Of a stretch of DNA of 64,000 nucleotides, positions 36,501 to 48,500 are shown one piece after another. A model generated the notes under the pieces. It had not been told where the DNA came from. It saw only the letters and a list, made by a program, of their open reading frames with translations, and did no database searches. A program made the position numbers and the translations under genes. This stretch comes from Distichodus sexfasciatus (taxonomy: Eukaryota > Chordata > Actinopteri > Characiformes > Distichodontidae): positions 1 through 64,000 of the forward strand of contig JAVGVS010000866.1 in the NCBI GenBank assembly GCA_032718565.1, in the 5' to 3' direction. Numbering within the stretch: position 1 is the stretch's first letter; the number at the start of each line of letters is the position of its first letter.

Positions 36501-39500
36501 CTTGTAAGAGACACTGCTAATTTGGTCCATGCAGAGCAGTTTTACTCGGAAGTAGCTGGAGTTGGAACGTAGCAAGCAGGGATAACAAATGACTGCATTT
36601 AAGTAAAAATTTCAGGTCTCTACTTTGAATATTTTTATGATCATTTATCACAATATTGGGAAGTAGCTAACAAAAATCAGCACTGCTACTAACTTAAGTT
36701 TTCATTAAGTGAGTGAGTGATTGTTCATCATGGTGAACACAGTGCACCACAACCAAATGTGACCTCACATTCCACTCATCGGTGAAGCAGCAGTGGGCAG
36801 CTTTTCATCAGCATCCGTGGAGCAGTGCATGGGAACGGTACCTTGCGCACGAGTACCTCAGTGATCCGGTCCAGGCCTTGAACCAGCAACCCTCCGATCA
36901 TGAGGCGAACTCCCTAACCATTACGCCACCAACTGAGTGGAATCTTGACGATGACGTCAGTACGTGTGTCTTCTCAACACCATGACCAATTTCATTTAAA
37001 ACCTGAATGTATGCGATTATTCACCGTTTTAACAGTTACATCAAAAAAGAGAGACTTGCGTGAAGAAAGCAACACAGATGAAAGTGAGTCAGACAGCAAT
37101 TCCCACACAGCAGAAGCCGAACTGCAAGACATTGTCCGTTCGTGACCATATTTGTCTTAAATGTTTGAACTAGTGGCTGGTAAGAATAATTCTTGGCAGA
37201 AATGACGTCCACAACGCGTCCAGAGTAAAAATTTCAGCTGGACCACTTTGTGGGGTTCATGTAGAAAGGCTTTAAAGGGGCCACTCTGTATTTTTATACG
37301 TTTTGGAGCCTGTCATTTTTGACTTTAGAATTTTGCACAGGGCGGCACGGTGGCGTAGTGGTTAGAGCTGCCGCCTCACAGCGAGAAGGTCCTGGGTCGG
37401 CCGTAGGGCCTTTCTGTGTGGAGTTTGCATGAAGCTTGTTTTTGTACAGTACTGTGCAAAATTCATTCAATTATGCATTATCCAAACCGCTTAATCCCAA
37501 CCGGGGCCGTGGGGGTGCTCTCCTTGTGTTCGTGTGGGTTTCCTTGGGTGCTCCGGTATCCTCCCACAGTCCAAAAGCATGCAATATAGATTAATTGGCG
37601 ACTCTAAATTGGTCCCATAAGGTGTGAATGGGAGTGTGTGTGCCCTGCGGTGTGTTGGCGCCTGTCCAGAGTTGGTCCCCGCCTTACGCCCCGTAGGCTC
37701 CGGTCCCCGCAACGACCCCAGTTGGGATTAAGCGGTTCGGATAATGCATGAATGAATAAATTTTGCACAGTACTGTACAAAAACAAGCTTCATGCCGTTC
37801 TTCCCTTATTCCAAAATCTCATTTTTTATTGATGTTGTGCAGTTTTACACCCCTAACGCTTCTCAGTTCTGTAAATAAACGTGCAAAGCATCTTTCTTAC
37901 CGCAAGTGAGAGCCGTATCCGAAAAGTGGCTCTGCAGCTCCGTCGCCACGTCCGAATTACTCAGGTTGTTGCTGTCGACTCCGTCTCTAAGCGAGAAGCC
38001 CTGATTGTCGCTGACGCTGAGTGGCACGCCGGCCGAGCACGGCGGCTTGTACAGGCTCCCGTCGCTGTGGAAACCCCTCGCCTCTGACACGGTCTCCTTG
38101 CCGACGGGACAGCTGTAGTCCAGGTAGAGGTCCTGAGAGCCCTGAAGGCACGAGACGCGAGGGCCGGAGTCGGAGCAGCAATCCTCATCACACAGCGGGG
38201 CGTCATCCGTAGAGACGGCGGCATCGCCGGGGGCCACTTTTGCACCCGGCGACTCTCCCACCTGACCGCAGGAGCAGCATCCGGCCATCCCCGTGGCAAC
38301 CAGCTGACTGCAGTCCTCGTTTTCCCCAACTTCCATCGGTTCCTTCATGGAGAAGAGGCAGCTGCAGGAGCTCCCCGAAAGAGGGGAAGAGGGACCCTCG
38401 GAGACCTCACTCGAGTTACTCGACGACCCGTCCGCCCTGTCACGCTCCGGTTCCGGTTCCGGTTTCACGGCCTGATGTTCTCGTTCCCTGCCCTGGCGTT
38501 GGCTCCGGTTCCGCTCTTGGTCTTGGTCTTGGTCCTGGGTGAGGTCGGACCCGGAAGCGCCCTGAGCAAGTAGCTTAGTGTTGGAGCACATGATGAGGTA
38601 TTCGGGAGGGTTGTTGTCCTGGCGAATCAGGTTAGAGAGGGGACAACTCTGCAGGCCGTTGCTGTGGTAGGGAGGCATTAGCGTCTCCTGAGAGGAGAAA
38701 TAAAATTGGATGCTGTTTAAACAGCCCTTAGCAAAACGTAGTATACTTGAAGTTCATTTTGTTTAGTATGCTTGAGTATAAATGTAAGTATAGCAAGTAT
38801 ACTACGGACCATGTACCATGTACCTTGTAGTGTACTAGAGAGTAAACTAATTTAATACTTCTTCAGACTAAATTGGAACATTTTTAAGTTTATAAAAGTA
38901 TACTTTATACGGTCATTTTAAGATCACAAAAGTATACTTTTAGACTTTAGACTTTATACTTATCAGTATAAGTCAAGTATACTTCACTATACTATTCTTA
39001 AGCATATAAAATATAGTATATAAAAAGTAAACTTCAAGTATACTGCCTCAGTTTTAGTATATAATAAGTATCCTCGTAGTACACTTGAATAAACTACTTT
39101 TTGCTAAGGGAGAACATCAAACATTGCAACACGGACTGGAAACGTTAACGAGTTAAGAAGCAATTAATCTGGAAACTTTCATTAATCAGGGCTACGCGTT
39201 AATCACTTTACTCACAACCGAAATTCAGAACCTCTAATCTGGTCCATGCCGTTATTTAGATTTTTTTAAAATTCTGTAATTCATTTTTCGTTGTCACATA
39301 AGAGGAATTTGCTTTGACTCAATTTCGCGTGTGCTGCACGCTCTTGTTCACTCCTCGCTCTAGATTCCGAGAGATTTTATCTCATTTGCGAGCATCAGGG
39401 AGCCGGGAGACTTGGGGGAGTCTGTATTAAATTTACAGGTAATAAACGCTTTAGCAACCGCCATCTATTTTATTTGTAAGTTCTACATTTGTATTTTAGC

Positions 39501-42500
39501 CAAATATGATATCATGTAACGTGATTTTTGAAGGTTAATGCGAGGCGTTTTTATCAAACACGTTTCCTGCACCTTCTAAACGCAACAAGGAAGTGAGTTC
39601 GTTGACGTATGGCTCAATGTTTTGCAGGAAACGACAATGATTGGTCAAAAATTGGGAAAAAGTCGCGGTAATTGATCAAAATTGCACGGTAGTAATGAAT
39701 TTGCGGGGATTGGCTGAATTTGCGTTAATAGCTGCAATTGTAACCTCGCGAAATCTTGGAGGGACTGAATTAAGTCTGGAGTTCATTATGAAAGTTAAGG
39801 ACCGTGGCAAGATAGACACTAAGCTGCTTTTTCATTTAAATACATTTTTCAAATTGATTCCCAACACTAGTATTTATACATTTAACGTCATATATTAAAT
39901 TTTAATGGAAATATTAAAAAGCATAATGTCTGATTCTGATCATTTAAGTTAAAGTCACATTTTTAATTTTCTGTAACAAAATGAATGAAAAGCTATAAAA
40001 ACACTTTTAGCCATGTCGGATCATGTTTACAGCAAGTATAAAGTGTAGAGCATATTTGGCTTTTACTTGCACTCACCTGCTGAATTCTGCTGCGTTTAAT
40101 GTTCTGGATGCAGTTTCTAAGATTCACTGTTGAAAGAAGCAAATCTCTGTCAGCAACAATGTCAAAAACAAACAGACATGAAAATGGATGAAGACACTTC
40201 CAAATCAAAATGACCTGAGAGGAGGTTCAGCTTGTCCTTGTAGCAGGTGAATATGACCACGAAGGCCAGTGTTAAGATACACGGCACTGCCACCATGGCC
40301 CATTGGATTGATGGCCCTAAAAATAATAGTTGAGTATTTAATTCACTGTAAATTCAAGAAAGGCTTGTTACAGCTGTAAGTCAAAAAGGCAGCTCTGTAC
40401 CTTTGCTAATAACTTTGGCAAATGTTGACCAATTTTTTAAATTCTTTCAAAGCACTACACCTTAAATGTATATTCCATAGCTTCTAAAAATACTTTCCAT
40501 ATAAACTCACAGGCATGTTTTGATACCGTACCAGAGATGTGTCCACACACCACGTCGCTCTTCATGCTGCCCGGCTTCTCCATCACCTTGCCAAGCGTTC
40601 TGCAGCTGAAATAAAAGAAATTCAATTTATCAGTGCAGGAATGTTCGTCCGCCTGGTCGCTGCTGTTTTGATCGGTCTCGGCTCTCGCCGCGAACGCCGG
40701 CCACAAATATGGCAGAGTCTGGAAAATAGGCTCTTTCCAGGGGAAGTGGTGGGGAAATTAGTCACTCTACCACATTGCGGCAAGACTGCGGGGGCTTTTG
40801 TAACGCCTGTGACCCGGGAGCACGGCCAGACAAACAGCACTCGTGAGAATGTGTGCAAATGAAGCGTTCTGCATGTGTGTGTGTGTGTGCGTGTGTGTGA
40901 TATGATCAGTATCATGTTACAAAAGTAACACAATTACAGTAATGTATTGCTTTTTGCTGTAATGCAGTAATGTGAGGAATAATAAATTTACAGCAATATT
41001 ATACTCGTTCCATATTTCTGTAACACACGTTACAACCCACTGTTAACCTGAAATTTAGTGCTGCTTTGTTTTTATAAAGAAAAATCACCAACACCGTGAT
41101 ACTTTTGGCACGAGAGAAAAATTGTGTGAGTAAAAGAGTTATTTCCTACAGAGTGTGGCTACAGTCGTTATGCTACACCACATCGCCCTCCACTGGATGT
41201 AGAATGAACTGCAGTAAACCACACTGTAGCATTTTACAATGCCAAGTTCTACAGTTATTTTGGTGAAAGTAACTCAAAAGTAATGCAGGAATCGTGTAAC
41301 ACATTACAATTCAACTAATTGCTTTGAAATAACAATGACTAGTAATCTGTAACGTATTACATTTAAATTTCCCAACACTTGTTATGACCTCAAATAAATA
41401 TGATTAATTAAAAACTTTGCCTCAATTACAATTAATAAACGATTTTGTTTTGTGCTGTAAATATGCTCAACTATTGAAACTGTGATTTTAAAATAACGGA
41501 AGAAAACCCACACACTGGGTGGCGGCAGGGCTGGGTGATATGACCTCAAATCAATATCACGATTAACCTCAAATTAATATCAAGACTTTCCCTCAATTAT
41601 GTTTTTACTTTTTGCCCTCATAGTTCGCTGACAAAGTTTGTACTGTAAATATGCTCAACTGTTAGAGCTAAGATCATATCTTTGTGATTTTCAAATAACT
41701 GAAGGACACAGTTGTAGTGACCTCAAATCGATATCACAATCAAACATGTTACCACCAATATGACTAATAAACAATTATTTTATTTTTGTTTTCTGTTTGG
41801 TTTTTTTCTCAATTCAATTCTCAATTTTTCTGTCTAATTCACTGCCAAGGTTCGTACTGGGATATTTTTTGCTGATGAAAAAGTGCACGTATTGTGATTC
41901 TAAAATAGTTGAAGGAACACATACAGAAGCCCTTAGCAAAAAGTAGTATACTTGAAGTTCATTTTATTAAGTATGCTTAAGTATAAGTATAGCAAGTATA
42001 CTAGGGACCATGTACCATGTACCTTGTAGTGTACTAGAGAGTAAACTAATTTAATACTTCTTCGGACTAAATTGGAACATTTTTAAGTTTATAAAAGTAT
42101 ACTTTAAGTAAACTTTATACAGTCATTTTAAGATTACAAAAGTATACTTTTAGACTTTAGTAGACTTTTCTTTATACTTATCAGTATAAGTCAAGTATAC
42201 TTCACTATACTATTCTTAAGCATATAAAATATAGTATATAAAAAGTAAACTTCAAGTATACTGCCTCAGTTTTAGTATGTAATAAGTATCCTCGTAGTAC
42301 ACTTGAATAAACTACTTTTTTCTAAGGGTGCAGTGGAAGACTGGACGGGGTTGTGGCATGCGTCAACACGTGTTAGTACGTTTTTAAGAGACAGTACATT
42401 AACACACACCGGGAAAAGTACTAACAGAAATTTACAAGTAATTGAAATAGCTGACAAGGGCAAGATTGTAGCATATTTTTAGCACGTTTTTAAGGGGGAA

Positions 42501-45500
42501 GCACAGAAAAGTACATCTTATTTTTTAAACAGAATTTTAAACATATTCATGATAATTGTCATGGGCATGACTACGTCAGAGGTTTGGATCAGTCTGTGAT
42601 TGATTGTCCAACCCTTTGTGTTACCATGTTTGAGTTTGTATGTGCAAAACAATATTGTATGCTTTCAGCTGGTGCAACCTGTCCTATCAAAAAAATATAT
42701 TAATCATACTCACTCTGTCCATTCCTTGCAGGCTTCGGCCGATTCCTTATCAGAAAAATATCCATAAGGGCACTCCTTACACGTCTTTCTGCCAGCCTCT
42801 GGAGCAACAGATTAAGATAAAGGAAACAAAAATGCTTATATTAGGGAAGGGCAACATGACTTTATGGGTGTTTTAACATTTTCAGTCTTTAAAAGACACT
42901 TTGATTAATCAACACTTATCTGCATATATGAAAGCACTCCAAACAAATTTGGACCCCTCTGAAACACACCAGCCTCAAGTTGGTTTCCTCAACTTGTGCA
43001 CTGAACACAAAACGCCCCACCCCCAGTTGAGATGAGGTGATGGTCTAGTGGTTAGGACACTCGCCTCTAGACCATGAGGCCTTGGGTTTGAATCCTACCT
43101 CCAGCACTACCATCGCAGGGCCACTGAGCAAGACCCTTAACCCCAAGGTGCTCTGTGGGGAACTGTCTCTACAAATGCTGTGAAATTTTCTGCTTATTTA
43201 TGAACAATTCTGAAGTCAGACAAAACTTCTAAAAAATCTTTAGGTTCAGAGTGTCACCTGACGTCTAACCTTTATGCCGTTTACTCCTCAAGGTTTTTGG
43301 TCGGTACAATCAACTGTATAGAAGTTACAAGCGTGAAGTACATGTATGGTGAAAAATTTCAAACAGTGTAACACCTTCATCCCACCGAACTCACTTTATT
43401 CCTCCTTTCTACCTCTTTTCACCACACAGCAGCTGCACACACTCTCCAGGAAATGCTCTTTTTAGTTTAACACGAGGATATTTCTTTGATGCCCCATTTA
43501 AGCAGGGCAGGAAGGAGGCCCAACATTTCACAAACTTGCATATTCAGGAAAGTGTTAACCAAATTATTAGCATCAGTGAGTGGTTTTACATTTATATTTT
43601 CATACGTTTTTGGTTCACTGCCAATCCCTAACTCGTGGTGTATTACGTACTTTCACATCACTGACCTTCTTGTCATTTGAAAACTGATTTTGTTAGATGT
43701 AAATTGTAATGCGCTACTTAACAAAATACAGTTTGGTCAAGCATTCTGGTTTTAACTGGTCCCCATTGGGTCGGTAAGGACTCATTTCACTTGGGAGTAG
43801 ACTACAACCGCTGAAGTTGGTTTTGGCTCCAACGTATTTTGGCAAACTCTTGAGCAGCAACAAACCAATACATCAGCAAAGCCCAAAATGTTTATTTACC
43901 CTTTCACATCATTTTCAAATCAGACTTCCACCCTTGTCACATGAAAAATGATATTTTGAGACGTATAATTTTGAGAAGATAGCACGTCCGCTTCTATACT
44001 TCTCCAAGCCTTAAGTACAGCATCCATATGTCAAGATTCTGAAAATAACCTTGAAAGTAAAGGCTGCACTGCTCTGCCTCGGCCTATGCCTGCTGTCTTA
44101 TAATCTTCTTTTTTTCATGGGGAACTACTGCACCAAACCACAAACCAGAGGTAACCAATCATTGAACATTTTTCAGTTCTGAGTCAGTTGTAGTCATATT
44201 TGTCTTTGCACACTGAAAAAGAGTCAGACTTTTCAACAAAGCATTTAACAACTACTCAAGCTATAGCATCTGCAGTTAAACTGTGGTAACTCCAGAGCTA
44301 AGCAGGTTTGATTTTGGTCAGTACTTGGATGCAGAGGTGTCAAAAGTACACACATTCCTCACAAGTATTGACTCGACTTCTTTACTCAAGTTAAAGTGAA
44401 AAGTACAGGCTCTAAAACACACTTAAAGTATAAAAGTATAAAGCAGCCTTGTGAAGGACACAACCAGCATTTTAGGTCAAAGCTGACTGGACTCCATGTC
44501 CAAGCGTTATGTAGAGCGCAAGCAGAGAAAAATAAAGCCACATGATACATAAAGCTGCATTATCCATTACCATCATTATACATGATGATCACCTCTATCC
44601 TAAACACATCATACAACAAATATTACAGAGCTGTAAAGAGCGCTGTAGAAATAAACTCAACTCAACTGAAGTGAACTTGGTGGAGCTGAGCTTCTTTCTG
44701 CACCGCAATCACCGTATCATTTCCCACCGAGGTGCCGCCTGCTTTTAGTTTCTATTTCTCTCTTTTATCGTGTCTATCGTGTTGTGCGTCATGTGCAAAG
44801 ACCAATACACTAATTTGTGAGTTTATGGATTGTCTTTTCTACGCATTTACTACGTTTTTAAGCCTTAACCAATCAGTCTAGTTGTCTGGATGGAGTGCGT
44901 TATGGATACGGAACAGGAAATGGCCTAATAAAGTTGATTTAAAATAAACCAAACAAGAGTAACGAGCCTGATTTGAAAAAGTAAGTACAGATGTACGTAG
45001 TAACAGTTAAATGTTGGCACAAAAATGTAGTCAAGTTAAAGTACAGATACCTGAAACTTCTACTCAAGAACAGTAACTTCCAGTATTTCTACTTCCTTAC
45101 TTCCCATCTCTGCTTGGATAGGAGACCCACTAGTTGTTTGCTGCTGTGTTGTGATTGTAATAGAGGCGGAGCATCCAAATGGAGTCAATCATTGGTGCTG
45201 GTTGAAGTGGAGAAACGACAAGCCTCATTCACCAACCGTTCTTAAGAGGAAATTTGTTCTTAAAGTTCATTTACGCAGTTTTCAAGACGATTCTGACATT
45301 CACCAGTTTTCTTATTTGAGATTCATGGATTGATAGAATCTACGAACACTGAGGAGCAATCTAATGCCATTTTTACTGCAAATTTACTGTGAAAAACATT
45401 AGCTGATTGGGTTTTCTTTAATTCTACAGTTGTATAATTCTATAATTATTTACATCCAAACTTCATATTTATCATCGTTCATAATTTTTACAATTATTTT

Positions 45501-48500
45501 ACGAAATATGTTCAATTAAAGTAACTAACTATTCTCAAGAAGAAATGTGTTGTTTAAGCCTAACCATGCAGTTTTTGTGAAGATTCTGACATTTGCCGAT
45601 GTTTTCTTATTTGAGAGTCGTTCTTAGGTTAGAACACAATTTACAAACACTGACATTTCATTTCATCTATTACATTCACGACATTTAGCAGACGCTCTTT
45701 ACCCAAAGTCACTTCCATTTTCATGGATTTCTCCCTGGAGCAACTTGGGGTCTTGCTCAGGGACCCAATGATGATAACACTGGAGATAGAGGCGAGCGTC
45801 CTAACCATTAGACCACCACCTTCCACTAAAGAGCAATTTTATTTCTTTATTTTTATTAAGATTTTTATTTTATTACGTTTATCATTATTTTCTGTTAACT
45901 TCCCGTTCTAATTTGTGTGTGTTTGTGTGCACACGGCACTGCAGGGATTCGCTTTTATAGGGATTTGCTGGACATTTGACTGCTAATTAAGACCAACGTG
46001 CGCACACATTAAATTCATGAGAACAGGGGATTCCTCACTGTAAGAACGAAACTTGACAACAATTCAGCTGTTTAAAAACACGTCACACATCACACATCAC
46101 ACAAAGACTTTTGTTAGGAATTTTATGAAGAACAAATTTAGGAAAAAACTTGGTGAATGAAGTGCTTCAGCAGTTTCTCGGTAGTGAGTCAGTTGGTAGC
46201 GTAACACTTAGGGAGTCGGTCCTGCGATTGGAAGGTTGCCAGGTCAAGTCCTGGACCGGTAAAGATACCACTGAGGTGAACAAGGTACAGTTCCCAAATA
46301 CTGCTCCCCGGGTGCTGCCAATAAAGCTGCACACTGCTTCTTCATGGTTGGGTCAAATTCAGAGGTTTTTGTTGTGGTGCAATGTGTGCCGTGCTGTGTT
46401 GATAATCGCAAATAATCATTCACTTAAAATTAAATTCACTTAAACTTTATGACACACTGGAACTCAAAAAGTGCAACACTACCATATTTCCAGTTACACA
46501 AGATACGGACTTCTACTATTCCAGTCCTAAATTCCGAGTTTCAGCAACTAAAAACATGTCCTCAGTCACAACAGATAAACCGATAAGAAAACTGGCATTG
46601 ACACGTTTTCTTCTTACCGCCTGTGAGTCCCTGGCCAGCAATGCATGATGGGACTGGAACACACAGCTCACACATTGCGGAGTCACACTGGTATCCAGGT
46701 TTGCATTGACATGGTTCTGGGTCTGTGAGACTGCTGGGTTTGGGACGGAAAAATCCTCTTCCTGCAGGACAGAAGGAGGGAAAGAGGAATTAGTGAGACA
46801 AACCCTAAGCCTAATTGTTCCTAATTATGTTTATCATTTTTCATTTATTCACTCTAGTTATTCTAGCCAGAAAGGGACCTCTGTACCTCTGGCCATAGCC
46901 ATAATATTTTTATTCATAATTAAATTTGGGCACAAACTGACATTTAATTGTGCACTGTTAAAGTCATCAGGCATCTTTAATATTAAAAACATCATGGTTT
47001 GTGATCATTGTCATTCCACAAGGTATTGCAGCTACACGTCTAAGATTTGATGGGCAAATTAAATTTTTTTAAAAGTTACTGCCCATAACTTTGCTAAATA
47101 ACGTATGACTTAATAAAATAATTAAAATCAGACAATGTTCAGCAAAGTTATGGGCAAACTTCCAGATATTCAGTTTTTATCCCCTCAGTGTAGTGAAGGG
47201 ACAAACTGGGGACAAACTTCAAATTCTTATGTGACTACGGAAACATTTGTAGTTTTTGGGATGCCAAAGCGGAAGAATGTTTTGTGGAAATTTTGCATTA
47301 AAAGACGAGACTGACCTTCGTCGCAGTACTTTTGCTGATGACACTTTGTTTCCGAGGTGTATTCCGACTGATATTCGTCACTTCCACACTGCTGACATTT
47401 GGTGTCACTGTTCTGGGTGCATCTTGCAAAGACAAATGATCCTGTGTCCATGAGAAAATGTTGTTAGTACATCTTTGGGTGCTGTTAAAATAAAATCTCT
47501 TCTGTTTGTGACGTCTTAAAGCACCACAAGCTCAGTGTGCTACATGGAAATAAAGGTGCAGCATTTAAATTTTAAATCTGGCAACGAGGCAGACAAACGA
47601 GGGTAGAGAGATGAAGGAGCTCCGTCTGCATGTATGTCTGTCTACAACATTATTAATTTTAAAATATTGCATCAAAATGAAATTTTATTCTTTGACTTTT
47701 AATTTTGTCGTTTGTATAGTATTGGGGCTTGCTTTATTCTGACTGTACAGCACTTTGTTCAACTGCTGTTGTGTGAAATGTGCTTTACACAGACCATGCA
47801 AACCAAATTCCCACGTCTATTTCATGTCCTGTGATGTTTGTCCGCAGCTGGTTTTTAACAGTGGACGTAGAAGAAAAACCATCAAATCACCCCCTGAATG
47901 TGTGAGTAACAATAGCTATTAAAATGTTCAGTCACAGGCAATAACACCTTCGAGCAGGGTTTTTTCACTGGTGGTCCGTGACATGCAGTCCAGTTACCGA
48001 ATCCACTACTGAAATCGCTTTTTTAATGATTTCATTTTATTTATTTTTCAAAACATTTCCAGATATTTTGCGGATCTTTATGAATGAATGAATTTAATGC
48101 AAATATCTAAAAATAAATACTAATGCTTAGTCTGAATGGTGGTCCCTGGAACGGCGCTGGCTGAAAACCCCCGTCTTAGAAGGTTTCTTGTCCCTGTAAA
48201 GCATCATCTGAAACGTATTTTCACTCAACTGCTGCGAGCTACATCAGCTCTCGTTTATTTGCTGTATAATCAGTACCGAGGAGCTGAACAAATGTAATAT
48301 TAGGAAGCAAACGTGTAAACTGTGATTTAACACCCCTACTGAACTGCTTACAGGTCTAAACCGAGTTGTTTTTCTATAGTTGTAAATTGTACACAGTGTT
48401 CCTCTTTCACACACACTTAAGAACACAGAAATAGAACACAAAATAAAAAGACTTGCAATTTCAGCCTTGCATGTCAGCTAAAGTTGATTTTTTAAAGATA

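Noticed and set aside
36215..36520. 101-codon plus-strand frame in tnfrsf11a intron 9
   Set aside because: Opposite strand to the gene, with no recognisable domain or splice signals.
37961..38542. Several open frames overlapping tnfrsf11a exon 9 on both strands
   Set aside because: They are shadows of the GC-rich coding exon. Only the frame continuous with exons 8 and 10 carries RANK motifs.
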